The notes under the pieces were generated by a model that had not been told where the DNA came from, ran no database searches, and was given only the letters and a program-made list of their open reading frames with translations. Both the position numbers and the translations under genes were made by a program. Below, piece after piece: positions 18,171 to 27,891 of a stretch of DNA of 64,000 nt (its first letter is position 1; each line of letters opens with the position of its first letter). Source of the DNA: JABDLO01 sp035327565 (GTDB lineage: Bacteria; Bacteroidota; Bacteroidia; Chitinophagales; Saprospiraceae). The DNA is taken from the NCBI GenBank assembly GCA_035327565.1, contig DAOLDB010000001.1, forward strand, positions 62,001-126,000. Reading direction: 5' to 3'.

Positions 18171-18647
18171 ATGACGGAATTAGATAAAAATTTTATGCGG
18201 GAAGCGATCGCTATGGCAAAAAAAGGAATGGAATCCAATGCAGGTGGCCCTTTTGGCGCTGTGGTGGTAAAGGACGGAAAGATTATTGGAAGAGGACATA
18301 ATCGTGTTTTGGCAACCAACGACCCCACCGCACATGCTGAGGTCGTAGCTATCCGCGATGCCTGCCTGAACATGGGTCATTTCCAACTGGATAATTGTAT
18401 AATTTATACGTCTTGCGAACCATGCCCCATGTGTTTAGGTGCTATATATTGGGCAAGACCATCTAAAGTATACTATGCATGCACTAAAAAAGATGCCGCA
18501 GATATAGGTTTTGATGATGACTTCATTTACAAAGAATTGGATATAGCCCATCAGGCAAGAAAAATTCCTGCCTTACCTCTGTTGCGAGACGAAGCATTGC
18601 CTTTATTCAAAGGTTGGATTGAAAAAGATGATAAAACTTTATATTAA
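18171..18647 (+). CDS. Guanine deaminase / nucleoside deaminase (CDA fold)
   Basis: A compact zinc deaminase of the cytidine-deaminase fold: HAEVVAIRDA supplies the zinc histidine and catalytic glutamate, and TSCEPCPMCLGAIYWAR supplies the two zinc cysteines. The sequence after the metal site (KDAADIGFDDDFIYKEL) and the domain-swapped-type tail resemble B. subtilis GuaD rather than tRNA adenosine deaminase TadA, so guanine-to-xanthine deamination is the best guess. The frame opens at a GTG at 18162; I chose the ATG three codons later. Confidence 0.82.
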   Translation: MTELDKNFMREAIAMAKKGMESNAGGPFGAVVVKDGKIIGRGHNRVLATNDPTAHAEVVAIRDACLNMGHFQLDNCIIYTSCEPCPMCLGAIYWARPSKVYYACTKKDAADIGFDDDFIYKELDIAHQARKIPALPLLRDEALPLFKGWIEKDDKTLY

Positions 18648-18796
18648 AGTGAATAATGCTTAAGTTTTTATGAATAAAATGCAACTTAAAATTGACAATT
18701 AATCGTTACATCTGAATGTTTATTCATTTTCTTATCCCTATTGATGTTAAATGTGAATTATTCTCGCCCGGCACAATTCATGAAAAAAATTAAACT

Positions 18797-19204
18797 ATGA
18801 AAAGCATCCTTAAACTTTCCTTAATTGCCGGTATTGTAATTTTTATCACAAGTTATGGCATTCTATATATTGCTGTCAGAATTTTCCCTTCATTTTTTAC
18901 CGACTATTTTAGTCCAGTGTTTCATTCCGATAGCTCAAGAGATATCTTTTTTTATTTGCATCCATTTGTATTAAGTCTTGCTATGTCAGTTCTATGGAAT
19001 AGATTTAAAAATCTTTTCCATGGTAGTATTTGGTTTCGCGGCTTTGAGTTTGGGGCATTATATGCAGGTATTGCCCTGATACCAGTGATGTGGATTACAT
19101 ACAGTGCAGTTGATGTATCCTTGACCATGGTATTAAGCTGGCTTGCTTATGGATTTTTCCAATCCGTTATGGCTGGTATTTTGTTTGCCCGTTTGGATCC
19201 CTGA
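18797..19204 (+). CDS. Hypothetical membrane protein with about four helices
   Basis: A 135-residue protein dominated by hydrophobic segments: an N-terminal helix (LSLIAGIVIFITSYGILYIA), and others around FVLSLAMSVLWN, FGALYAGIALIPVMWIT and WLAYGFFQSVMAGILFA. It is likely a small inner-membrane protein. I recognise no family-specific motif. It converges with the YceI-like gene, with only four bases between them. Confidence 0.65.
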   Translation: MKSILKLSLIAGIVIFITSYGILYIAVRIFPSFFTDYFSPVFHSDSSRDIFFYLHPFVLSLAMSVLWNRFKNLFHGSIWFRGFEFGALYAGIALIPVMWITYSAVDVSLTMVLSWLAYGFFQSVMAGILFARLDP

Positions 19205-19208
19205 ATAT

Positions 19209-19814
19209 CTACACTCTTGTCAAAAACATCCTGAACTCAACTTCCAATTCATTTTCTACCTTTATAATACCTCCTAGTTTGCTCGGAGGCTTAAGCCCAA
19301 AATCAGTAAACAATACAGGCCTGTAGCCAATCAATACCAATTGATCATTGCCCATATTGACAATCTGATAGTTCACTTCATAATTTTTCACCTTACCGGC
19401 TAACCCAATTTCTACCAGGCCCTTCACTTTGTCCTCATGCGAGGCTTCATTCAAACCTTTAGTGAAAGATATAAATTTTATTTGCATATGAGGGTACTCA
19501 TCACTTCTTAATGTCTTTTGCAAATCTCTTGTCATTACCCGATGTTTGCAATCAAATTCATCTACTTCAATGACCAAATTGCCTCTTACTTTTATTCCAC
19601 GATCGTATTGGAATATGGATTCATATTTTAATGTATCTTCTCTATTGTATGAATCAATAGAGCATGTAAAACTGTTGATGTTGGTTTTACCTACTACATT
19701 CAGTGTGCTGTTGGTTTTAATTTTCCATTCCTCTGACTTAGACGGGTCAGTGTACGTATATGCGGCAGTACTCACCGCAAAGACTATCGTAAAGATACAT
19801 TGTTTGAAGAGCAT
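19209..19814 (-). CDS. YceI-like periplasmic lipid-binding protein
   Basis: A signal peptide (MLFKQCIFTIVFAVSTAAY) is followed by a YceI-type lipocalin-like domain. Visible marks are the opening STLNVVGKTNINSFTC, where YceI proteins have a short strand with a G-x-(T/S)-N-x-x-x-F pattern, the central MTRDLQKTLRSDEYPHMQIKF and the C-terminal FTDFGLKPPSKLGGIIKVENELEVEF. YceI proteins bind long polyisoprenoid or other lipids in the periplasm. It lies downstream of a porin and a second YceI-like gene on the same strand, which suggests a joint envelope role. Confidence 0.8.
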   Translation of the reverse strand: MLFKQCIFTIVFAVSTAAYTYTDPSKSEEWKIKTNSTLNVVGKTNINSFTCSIDSYNREDTLKYESIFQYDRGIKVRGNLVIEVDEFDCKHRVMTRDLQKTLRSDEYPHMQIKFISFTKGLNEASHEDKVKGLVEIGLAGKVKNYEVNYQIVNMGNDQLVLIGYRPVLFTDFGLKPPSKLGGIIKVENELEVEFRMFLTRV

Positions 19815-19891
19815 ATTGGCCTAATCTTTTTTTTACTAAACAAACACATTTAATTCAAAGTGCATTGAAAGAACAATAGTTTTCAATAATC

Positions 19892-21223
19892 TTAGAACCC
19901 AACTACTGCTTCAATGACCATTCCGTTAAATTTTCCTTCATTAAAAATGGAGTTGGTACCAAATCCATCGTAGGCCTGATTAACCCATTCTCCTTTAAGA
20001 AGCAGATTTTTTGTTGGATACCAACCAGCGGCCAGGGCAAAACGATTAATCGTTACATCCGATGATCCTCCCTGCAACCTGCTTGTGATGGTATTATATC
20101 TGGTTCCAACATAAGCGTCTTCATGTTTCAGGAATCTGTAAATCAACTCTCCTGAAACCTGAGTGGTTCTTCTGTCTTTACCATTATGAGCTTCAGGAGC
20201 TTCATTGACATTTTTTCCTACTGCATTTTCATAGGTGCCAAAAAACTCCAAACCTTTATATTTGATAAAAGGATTGAGCATCAAGGCAGTTAAAGAGTTA
20301 TTCATTCTAGGATCAAATCGGCCACTGGTAAATTGAGCGGTACTATTTGTCCAGGCACTGTTTTCCAGGACTCCAAAGTATCCGGAACCCGTCCTGTCCC
20401 CTCCATAAATACTTATTCTTGGAGAGGATGCATTATGATACATTGACGCACTTAAACGAAATCGCAAATCATCAGTAGTTTTATCATATACTCCCTTTAA
20501 CAACAAAGAAGGATTTTTTGAAGTAACCGAATCAACAAGACCCGTTCCAATGATAGGAAAAGTTGAATAATCTCTAACATCATGTTTTATTAATCCATTG
20601 GTAAGACCCACCATAAACATAAAGTTTTGAGCAGGAAAAATATACAACTCCCCCCCAATTTCTGTGGTAAACTGATCCATTATATTATTCTCGATGAATG
20701 GGTTGTGCATCGCATTCCCTCCATCCGAGCGGCGAAAGTGAGTGTCTCCATAATTGATTTCCATGTGTCCGATTTTCATCCTTACATATTTTGTAAACCA
20801 CTCCGGATTATCAAACATGGGCAATTTGTCAATTTGTATGTAGCCGCCTTTCACCCAAAATTCATTATGGTGGCGTGACGCCATATAATTTTCCAATAAA
20901 ATCTGAATACCGTCTTCCAATTGAACCTGAATGTTCAAATTGGCCGCCGCCAGGTTAAAACCATTTCCCAGTGCATATAGATTTTGATTGGGGTTGCCGG
21001 TAGGATTTGCATTTTCATGCCTCAACATCTGATAAGATTGGCGAAATCCGGCACCAATCTGAAGCTTTAATCCTTCATATTCCTTTTCATCCACCTGAGA
21101 AGGTTCAAAGACATGCAGCCCATCCTTATTAAATGACCGGGCATATTGAATCTTTTGGGCATAAAAAGTTGAGGATATCATTGAAAACAGGGCGAAAAGA
21201 AATAAGGATCTTAATGATTTCAT
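19892..21223 (-). CDS. Outer-membrane porin-like beta-barrel protein
   Basis: A signal peptide ending in FYAQ is followed by a long alternating strand-rich region typical of an outer-membrane barrel, with repeated short strands containing aromatic residues. The last strand (FNGMVIEAVVGF) ends in phenylalanine, as expected for insertion by the BAM machinery. YFGVLENSAWTNSTAQ and MKIGHMEINYGDTHFRRSDGG suggest a porin-like channel. It sits between two YceI-like genes on the same strand. The transported substrate is unknown. Confidence 0.78.
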   Translation of the reverse strand: MKSLRSLFLFALFSMISSTFYAQKIQYARSFNKDGLHVFEPSQVDEKEYEGLKLQIGAGFRQSYQMLRHENANPTGNPNQNLYALGNGFNLAAANLNIQVQLEDGIQILLENYMASRHHNEFWVKGGYIQIDKLPMFDNPEWFTKYVRMKIGHMEINYGDTHFRRSDGGNAMHNPFIENNIMDQFTTEIGGELYIFPAQNFMFMVGLTNGLIKHDVRDYSTFPIIGTGLVDSVTSKNPSLLLKGVYDKTTDDLRFRLSASMYHNASSPRISIYGGDRTGSGYFGVLENSAWTNSTAQFTSGRFDPRMNNSLTALMLNPFIKYKGLEFFGTYENAVGKNVNEAPEAHNGKDRRTTQVSGELIYRFLKHEDAYVGTRYNTITSRLQGGSSDVTINRFALAAGWYPTKNLLLKGEWVNQAYDGFGTNSIFNEGKFNGMVIEAVVGF

Positions 21224-21271
21224 AGTTAAAAAAGTTTGATGGTTTTGAAAATGAGTATGGAACGTATAAAA

Positions 21272-21889
21272 TTATTTTTGGAATAATTTAATGTTAAATG
21301 TTAATGTGACATCATTGCCCGTTCTTACAGTACCCAGCATAAAAGACGGGGGATCTACTCCATAATCTCTCATACTGATTACTTTCTGACCTTGAACTGA
21401 AATGGTTTGATCGGCATTGATCACTGCTGTAGTCTTTAATGGGGTTTCCTGGGTAGATCCGGCAATAGTGAGATTGATGATACAATCCACATTGTAAGTC
21501 CTTTCATTAATAGGAGAAATCTCAGCACTTTTTAAAGTTGCTTTGATAAGTGAATATTCTTCTGCATTCAATGCCTTATATGCATTCTTATCCATACCGC
21601 CTTTGCCGCTTTTTAGAGATTTGACCGGAGTACTGAATGTCAAAGTGTTAAGTCGTTCCAAATTGCCAGAACTACTCAATACAAAAGAAGCTTCACATGT
21701 GGCAGAAGTTGACCTCATTTCCCAATCGTGTAAGGTTGAGGTTCCTGCAAGGATCATCACTATCTGATCCTTTGATTCAAAATGCGTCTGACCGCTTAAA
21801 ATAGGCTTGAAAAATATATATGGTAAAATAAACACTATGGATATCAGGCAGATTTTCCAAATTCTATTCGATAATTTTTTCATTGTCAA
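21272..21889 (-). CDS. YceI-like periplasmic protein
   Basis: The N-terminus is hydrophobic (ICLISIVFILPYIFF) and the mature part begins with an ILAGTSTLHDWEM block, a common YceI variant in Bacteroidota. MDKNAYKALNAEEYSLIKATL and the closing MRDYGVDPPSFMLGTVRTGNDVTL are further family marks. It is the first of three same-strand genes: this one, the porin and the second YceI-like gene. The proteins probably bind a lipid or isoprenoid in the periplasm. It differs clearly in sequence from the downstream YceI-like protein. Confidence 0.8.
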   Translation of the reverse strand: MTMKKLSNRIWKICLISIVFILPYIFFKPILSGQTHFESKDQIVMILAGTSTLHDWEMRSTSATCEASFVLSSSGNLERLNTLTFSTPVKSLKSGKGGMDKNAYKALNAEEYSLIKATLKSAEISPINERTYNVDCIINLTIAGSTQETPLKTTAVINADQTISVQGQKVISMRDYGVDPPSFMLGTVRTGNDVTLTFNIKLFQK

Positions 21890-22083
21890 TTAATTTATAC
21901 TGCAATGTTCATACATTTACAACACAGGCCTTATGATTAATATCAGGCACTTGCATGATTTTTATTCTGTTGCGGGAATGATCGTGATACTCTATCTATA
22001 CCCACTTCATCACGGAGTTAAGTTTTTTCAATGGACGCTACACATCAGATAAGAATACAGACTTGAATAAGAATGTGCCTGCA

Positions 22084-22692
22084 TTATGAAAGAGCCTGCA
22101 TATATTCAGCGATGTTTTGTCCTTGATCATCTCCCCTTTCACGAAGAGAATGAATGATGTTTTGCCTCTCTTGATAGGTTTTATTTTGACTCAGTTTCTT
22201 TTTTGCCTGAACTTCATTGACATATATTTCAAAGGCGACAATTCCTTTCAACATCGCTGTTTTATAATTTTCCGGTAACTGCTTCCATTGATCCAGATAT
22301 TCCGGTTCATACTTATATATAGTCTTTTCTATTATACTTAGCGTCTCTACTTCATCATGAATAATTTTCCCCCTTCCATAACAATGTACCGAAAGGTAAT
22401 TCCATGTTGGCACGTTTAATGGTTTATCATAATTTTTTGGAGATATGTAGGCATGAGGTTCCTGGAAAATGACAAGTATGTGATGATTTTCAATATCTTT
22501 CCAATGACTATTGGCCCTGGCAAAATGAGAATTTAAAACAATGGTTTGATCCTTTTCTGATACAAGAATAGGAAGATGTGTAGCAGTGGGCACTTCAAGG
22601 GCAGAAGTTATAAGAGTTCCAAAACTGAACCTTTCGATGAAATCCAGCATTTCATCATGATCTGACCATTGATTGATAATGGGTATATACAT
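22084..22692 (-). CDS. PaiB-like FMN-binding protein
   Basis: A 202-residue protein of the PaiB/FMN-binding split-barrel group. MYIPIINQWSD at the start, FSFGTLITSALEVPTATHLPIL, the AHVARANPHW-like NSHFARANSHWKDI, HAYISPKNY and VPTWNYLSVHCYGRGKII are family marks. In Bacillus, PaiB is associated with the PaiA acetyltransferase and with repression of sporulation and degradative enzymes. Members elsewhere are often called negative transcriptional regulators, but the biochemical role is likely flavin binding. No paiA is adjacent. Confidence 0.82.
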   Translation of the reverse strand: MYIPIINQWSDHDEMLDFIERFSFGTLITSALEVPTATHLPILVSEKDQTIVLNSHFARANSHWKDIENHHILVIFQEPHAYISPKNYDKPLNVPTWNYLSVHCYGRGKIIHDEVETLSIIEKTIYKYEPEYLDQWKQLPENYKTAMLKGIVAFEIYVNEVQAKKKLSQNKTYQERQNIIHSLRERGDDQGQNIAEYMQALS

Positions 22693-22735
22693 GATAACGG
22701 ATATTTAGACACGTGTAAAATTACTATGGATTATG

Positions 22736-23866
22736 TTATAGTTTATAGATTTCTGCTATTTCTCTGCCCACTGCTTCCAGCAACTTTGAAGTAGATTCCG
22801 GTGTATAACTTCTCCCGATATTTCTTTCATTTAGCGAATAAAACCTTTCAATTCCCTTAACCTTCAGAAACGCACTATGAACTTCTATTTTACCGCAAAT
22901 GGTGATCAAGGGTTTTGAATATTGCCTGCATACTTCAGCTATATGGGAAATCAACTTGCCTTTCCAGGTTTGCTCATCCATTCTTCCTTCACCGGATATG
23001 ACGACTGATGCCATCTTGATTTTCTCTACCAAATGGGTTGCTTCCATCATAAAAGAGGTCCCACGGATCAGATCTGCGTTAAAAAACGCAACCGCTCCCG
23101 CTGCTAATCCTCCTGCAGCTCCACCTCCTTTGATTTCAGAAATATTTAATCCTGATTTACCTTTTATCAGTGATGCCAGTTGTTTCATTCCTATCTCCAT
23201 GACTTCCCTTTCATCCGGAGTGCTTCCTTTTTGACTGCTATAGAAATGTGTAGCTCCTTCATTTCCTGTTAATGGGTTATCTACATCACAAATCACTGAC
23301 ATTTTAATACTTTGCCAATCCCAATGGTTATGAAAAGAGAAATCATCAATACCGCCCAAATCCTTACCCGACAGCCCTTCGTGCAAAAGCCTTCCGGCAC
23401 TATAAAACCGGTACCCTAAAGCCTGCGCCATTCCTGTACCCATATCATTGGTTGCAGACCCTCCCACCATCAGATAAATTTTATTGGCGCCTTTTTTAAG
23501 TGCATCCGCTATCAATTGGCCAGTGCCAAAAGAGGTGGTTTCCATAGCCTTTCTTTCGTCATCTTGTAATAGTTGCAATCCTGAAGCCATTGCCATTTCA
23601 ATATAGGCCGTATTGCCTGCCATTCCATAATGTGCTTTGATGGGTCTTTTAAGCGGATCTGATACTTCTACCTGTATAAGTTGTGTTCCTTCTATGTAAA
23701 CCAATAATGCGTCCAGGCTTCCCTCGCCACCGTCACCAATAGGAACTTTTGTAACGATGCTTTGCGGATCCCCTTGTAATATTCCTTTTTCTACCGCGGT
23801 GCAAATTTCCCTGGAGGTCAGACAATCTTTAAAACTGTCTGGACAAAGCAGATAATGAGTATCCAT
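22736..23866 (-). CDS. Glycerate kinase (GarK/GlxK family)
   Basis: A 376-residue glycerate 2-kinase-type enzyme. The family-typical N-terminus LCPDSFKDCLTSREICTAVEKG, VPIGDGGEGS, the GGSATNDMGTGMAQALG block, and GGGAAGGLAAGAVAFFNA are all present. It phosphorylates D-glycerate, feeding photorespiratory-like or tartronate/glyoxylate carbon into glycolysis. It sits between paiB-like and an amino-acid permease, all on the minus strand, but no other glyoxylate genes are in the window. Confidence 0.93.
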   Translation of the reverse strand: MDTHYLLCPDSFKDCLTSREICTAVEKGILQGDPQSIVTKVPIGDGGEGSLDALLVYIEGTQLIQVEVSDPLKRPIKAHYGMAGNTAYIEMAMASGLQLLQDDERKAMETTSFGTGQLIADALKKGANKIYLMVGGSATNDMGTGMAQALGYRFYSAGRLLHEGLSGKDLGGIDDFSFHNHWDWQSIKMSVICDVDNPLTGNEGATHFYSSQKGSTPDEREVMEIGMKQLASLIKGKSGLNISEIKGGGAAGGLAAGAVAFFNADLIRGTSFMMEATHLVEKIKMASVVISGEGRMDEQTWKGKLISHIAEVCRQYSKPLITICGKIEVHSAFLKVKGIERFYSLNERNIGRSYTPESTSKLLEAVGREIAEIYKL

Positions 23867-23922
23867 TCAATATGATTTTTCTATTGGATTATAACTTCAC
23901 AGTATCATTTGTTCTTTTTCCA

Positions 23923-25236
23923 TTACTTAAGCATTCTACTTTTATTAAAAATATAATAAAATGGAATACCGGTCAATAAAATCACAATTCCGGCAAAGGA
24001 TTCCACAGGAAGTTGTGTTGCGGTATTTAGTACAAATGCAAAGGTGATGGAAAGAAATATCACGGGTACCCATGGATAAAAAGGCACTTTGAAAGATGAA
24101 GATTCACCATATTTTTTCCTTATTACAAATAAACTGGCCGTACCCATGGCTGTAAATAGAATGTCCATAAATACTACAAAACTAATGATGCGTATGAAAG
24201 TCCCCCAAAGGAGTATGAGTACTATTGCCCACAAGGATTGAAATATCATTGAATTTGCAGGAGTTTTGTATCTGGAATGGATTTTTGCAAACCATGAAAA
24301 AAATACACGATCCCTGGCCATAGCAAAATAGATCCTTGGGGCGGTCATAGTGTAAATACCAATAGTCCCAATAATTGATATGGTTATAAAAAGAGAAACT
24401 AAAATTCCTCCAAAATCAAAAACTTTATTTAATGCATCACCGGCAATACGATCTGAAGCTGACATTTCCGAAATAGGAACAAGTAACATGAAAGCTGCTA
24501 TGACGAATAAATAAATACAAGTGGTAGCCAAGGTACCCCACAATAATGCTTTAGGCAATGTTTTCTTAGGATCTTTGGTTTCAGCAGCCAGATAGGTAGC
24601 ATGATGCCAACCACCAAACGACCAGAAAACACCAACAAATGCAAGCAATCCTAATGAAAACAAATGACTCGGGATATCGGCTACTGACGCCCATTCAATG
24701 GATTGATCCGTGGTACAATACATAGTGAATCCTACCCCTATTATAAAAATGATAGCCAATATTTTTATTGATGTAAATATTCCTGCTAAAAACTCACTGG
24801 TTCTTACTCCCGTGACGTTGATGAAAGTAAGGATGATTATGATGCATGTAGCCATAAGGTGCTTTTTCCATTGGGATACAGGAAAAAAGAATTGTATATA
24901 GTCTGTTAATGCTACACTTAGCGCGGCCAATGCGCCTGTATTTACAATAAAAAGAATAATCCAGCCATATAAAAAAGCTGGGAAATAACCAAATGCCTCT
25001 TTTATATAAATGTATACCCCACCGGCACCAGGAAATCGGGCTCCCAATTCTGCAAATGTTAAAGCACCAAGAAAAGTAACCAGTCCCCCTATAGCCCAAA
25101 GTATGAGCACCCACCATTGATTCTGTAAAAGATCTATGGTATTGGCAGGAGTTATAAAAATTCCTGAACCAATAGATGAACCGATCACTATCAGTGTTAG
25201 ACCGGGTAATGTAATGGCTCTGTGCAACTTTGACAT
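23923..25236 (-). CDS. Amino-acid permease (APC superfamily)
   Basis: A 437-residue membrane protein with about twelve hydrophobic helices. The first helix carries the substrate-binding loop of the APC family, GSSIGSGIFITP, and helix 2-3 has FAELGARFPGAGGVYIY, a strong family mark. LGLLAFVGVFWSFGGWHHATYLAAETKDPKKTLP is the helix 6 region. Likely a proton-coupled amino-acid transporter or antiporter of the LAT/YfnA type; the substrate cannot be read from sequence. It is divergent from the aspartyl-protease-like gene. Confidence 0.9.
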   Translation of the reverse strand: MSKLHRAITLPGLTLIVIGSSIGSGIFITPANTIDLLQNQWWVLILWAIGGLVTFLGALTFAELGARFPGAGGVYIYIKEAFGYFPAFLYGWIILFIVNTGALAALSVALTDYIQFFFPVSQWKKHLMATCIIIILTFINVTGVRTSEFLAGIFTSIKILAIIFIIGVGFTMYCTTDQSIEWASVADIPSHLFSLGLLAFVGVFWSFGGWHHATYLAAETKDPKKTLPKALLWGTLATTCIYLFVIAAFMLLVPISEMSASDRIAGDALNKVFDFGGILVSLFITISIIGTIGIYTMTAPRIYFAMARDRVFFSWFAKIHSRYKTPANSMIFQSLWAIVLILLWGTFIRIISFVVFMDILFTAMGTASLFVIRKKYGESSSFKVPFYPWVPVIFLSITFAFVLNTATQLPVESFAGIVILLTGIPFYYIFNKSRMLK

Positions 25237-25279
25237 AAACTTCCCTGTTTGATATATATTAAGAAACGTAGTCTACTGA

Positions 25280-26551
25280 GTGGTGAATGTATTAAAAAGA
25301 CAATGTATTTTGATCGTACTTCTGGGATTTGTGGTTTTGAACCAGGGATTGGGGCAGATTAAAGGTTTAGATCTATTGGGTGTAAAGAAAAAAGCAACCA
25401 TTCCATTCACTCTTGAACAAGGGTTCATTGTAGTGAAATTATATGTAGAATATACTTTTCCGATGCGTTTTATTTTTGATACAGGCGCTGAACATACTGT
25501 AATTTTTAATAAAATGTATGGTGACATGCTCAACTTTGACTATGAAAGGAAAGTGCCGATTGTAGGGTCAGATCTGTCAGCAGAAATGTACGCACATATT
25601 GTAAGGAATATAACAGTTGAATTGTCAGGCGCCGATATGGTCAACAGGGATATATTGGTCCTTGATAAAGACTATCTTAAAATATTTGAATCAACCGGAA
25701 TTCTCGTGGATGGAATTCTGGGAGGAGAATTCTTCAGGAATTTAGTGGTAGAAATCGATTATAAAAGAAATCGTCTGATTTTATTCCATCCTGAACATTT
25801 TCCTGTTCCTTCCAAATCAAAGTATGATGCCATTCCTCTTACAATTCGAAACAATAAACCTTACGTCTCAGCAGAGGTGGCTTCTTTAGGAGATACAGTA
25901 ACACTTAATTTTCTTATTGATACAGGAGCATCACTTACATTTCTCATCCACACCAATACCCATCCTGCCCTGCATCTTCCTGAAGTAATTATTCCCGGCC
26001 ATATAGGATATGGGTTGGGAGGAAGTGTTGTAGGTTATTTAGGCATGATGGACTACATTGCATTTGGGCCTTACGAATTCGAAACCGTTTTGGCCAGCTT
26101 TCAGGACATTGGGGGAGCTTCACTAAGTGAACACGAATATTTTCGACATGGAATTATTGGGAGTCTGACGCTGGCGAGATTTCATTCTTATATTGATTAT
26201 TACAGAAGTATATGGTACCTCAATCCTGTGGGAAAATACAATCAAACTTTTGATTATGATAAAAGTGGATTGACCATATTTGCTTATGGTCATGGCATGA
26301 CTAATTTTTTTGTAAGAAACGTTCTGGAAAACTCACCGGCTCGTAAAGCAGGGTTGAAAGAAGGAGATATCATCATTAAGTTTCAGGGCAAAAAAAAGGA
26401 AAAGCTGAGCATTCCCTATATCAATAAAACCCTGAAAAGAAAAGAAGGAAAAAAGATAAATATGTTGATTGAAAGAAATGGAGAGGAGTTGTCTTTTATA
26501 TTCAGGCTGGTTGACATGCTGAAAGAAGCGAAAGCAAAACAAACACCGTGA
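25280..26551 (+). CDS. Exported double retropepsin-like aspartyl protease with C-terminal PDZ domain
   Basis: A short hydrophobic leader (CILIVLLGFVVLNQGLGQ) suggests export. Two retropepsin-like half-domains follow, each with a catalytic-type motif: FIFDTGAEHT (Asp67) and FLIDTGASLT (Asp214). Two DTGA motifs in one chain suggest that the two halves pair within the molecule, whereas viral retropepsins dimerise. The last about 95 residues form a PDZ domain (VRNVLENSPARKAGLKEGDIIIKFQG). Such proteins are common but poorly studied in Bacteroidota; a role in envelope protein processing is plausible. Confidence 0.85.
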   Translation: MVNVLKRQCILIVLLGFVVLNQGLGQIKGLDLLGVKKKATIPFTLEQGFIVVKLYVEYTFPMRFIFDTGAEHTVIFNKMYGDMLNFDYERKVPIVGSDLSAEMYAHIVRNITVELSGADMVNRDILVLDKDYLKIFESTGILVDGILGGEFFRNLVVEIDYKRNRLILFHPEHFPVPSKSKYDAIPLTIRNNKPYVSAEVASLGDTVTLNFLIDTGASLTFLIHTNTHPALHLPEVIIPGHIGYGLGGSVVGYLGMMDYIAFGPYEFETVLASFQDIGGASLSEHEYFRHGIIGSLTLARFHSYIDYYRSIWYLNPVGKYNQTFDYDKSGLTIFAYGHGMTNFFVRNVLENSPARKAGLKEGDIIIKFQGKKKEKLSIPYINKTLKRKEGKKINMLIERNGEELSFIFRLVDMLKEAKAKQTP

Positions 26552-26767
26552 ATTGTTGTTGTTTCAATCGATCTTATAGAGGAGAACTTCCAAAATTTAG
26601 CATACTTAAATCGCAATATTTTCAATAAGGTTTTTCAATAAATCCTATGATTTATTCAATAGAAAGGTTTATTTTCGCCGCTCATTTACAGAAGGAATTT
26701 CAGAAAAGCAGATTACTGAACTTCTGGTTATTCAATTATTACATTAACCCAATTATTACTTTTCGCG

Positions 26768-27841
26768 ATGAATCTGACACTTAAACAATTGAAAGATATA
26801 CATTCTGAATGCTGCGTCACAATATTGCTCAATACTCACCGCACAAGACCGGACAATCAAAGAGATCCCATTCTTTTAAAAAATCTTGTCAAAGATGCTG
26901 AATCGAGATTATTTGACGATTATGATAAGCGTTTTGCTAAAAGTATTTTGGACCGTATCAATCAATTGGTAGATGGTATCGATCACAATCATAATTTGGA
27001 AAGTTTAGTTCTGTTTGTTAATGAAGAGATTGCTGAATATGCACGTTTACCCATATCTCTGGAAAACCGTGTGGTCATTGACGAAACATTTGCCACCAGA
27101 GAGCTGGTCAGAGCTTTGAATCAACAGGAAGCTTATTATGTATTAGCATTGAGTAGAGATGAAGCAAGACTCATTGAAGCTTTCAATGACAAAGTTGTAC
27201 TGGAGTTAGGCAAACCATTTCCAATCCAAAATAAAACTTTGTATTCTACAGACAGAATGCAAATGACTATGGCACAAGGTCAGGACAATTTAATTGAAGA
27301 ATTTTTCAACAGAGTGGATAAAGATGTAAACAAAATCAGACATGACAATCCATTACCTGTATTGGTTTGCACTGAAGAAAGAAATTATCATCATTATCTG
27401 AAAGTAGCCGACCATAAGAATACCATTATTGGACATTTGAATAAGAACAGAAACAGTGAAAAGGATCATGCCATCGTAAGAGAAGCCTGGCCAATAGTTA
27501 AGCAAGTAAACAAAGAAAGGAATGAAGCCCGATTGAGCGAACTTAAAATAGCAGTAGGAAGTGGCAAGTTTCTGAGTGATTATGGGGATATATGGAAAGC
27601 AATATTGGAAGGAAGGGGCCAAACCCTATTTGTACAGGAAGGACTTTTTCAACCGGCCCGAATGATCAGTGACCTGGAAATTGCATTGGTTTCTGCTGAA
27701 GAAAGAGATAAAAAAGGCATTATAGATGATATCGTCGATGAAATGATCGAAAACACAATGAGATTGGGTGGAGATATAGTCTTCCTCCCCGGCGATGAAT
27801 TAAATAAATTTCAAGGTCTTGCTTTGATTACGCGCTATTAA
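26768..27841 (+). CDS. baeRF family 3 protein (bacterial archaeo-eukaryotic release factor-like)
   Basis: A 357-residue cytoplasmic protein. The N-terminal part (LKDIHSECCVTILLNTHRTRPDNQRDPILLKNLV) and the middle (YYVLALSRDEARLIEAFNDKVV) match baeRF family 3 proteins, bacterial relatives of the eRF1/aRF1 domains proposed to act on ribosomes or in stress. The C-terminal ETVRLGGDIVFLP-like block is GGDIVFLPGDELNKFQGLALITRY, similar to the eRF1 domain 3 ending. Its role in translation is predicted from comparative genomics, not shown directly. It appears to be a single gene unit. Confidence 0.7.
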   Translation: MNLTLKQLKDIHSECCVTILLNTHRTRPDNQRDPILLKNLVKDAESRLFDDYDKRFAKSILDRINQLVDGIDHNHNLESLVLFVNEEIAEYARLPISLENRVVIDETFATRELVRALNQQEAYYVLALSRDEARLIEAFNDKVVLELGKPFPIQNKTLYSTDRMQMTMAQGQDNLIEEFFNRVDKDVNKIRHDNPLPVLVCTEERNYHHYLKVADHKNTIIGHLNKNRNSEKDHAIVREAWPIVKQVNKERNEARLSELKIAVGSGKFLSDYGDIWKAILEGRGQTLFVQEGLFQPARMISDLEIALVSAEERDKKGIIDDIVDEMIENTMRLGGDIVFLPGDELNKFQGLALITRY

Positions 27842-27891
27842 GTGTGAGATTTTATTATGCCAAATATTGGGATTAGTACATAATCAAAGCC

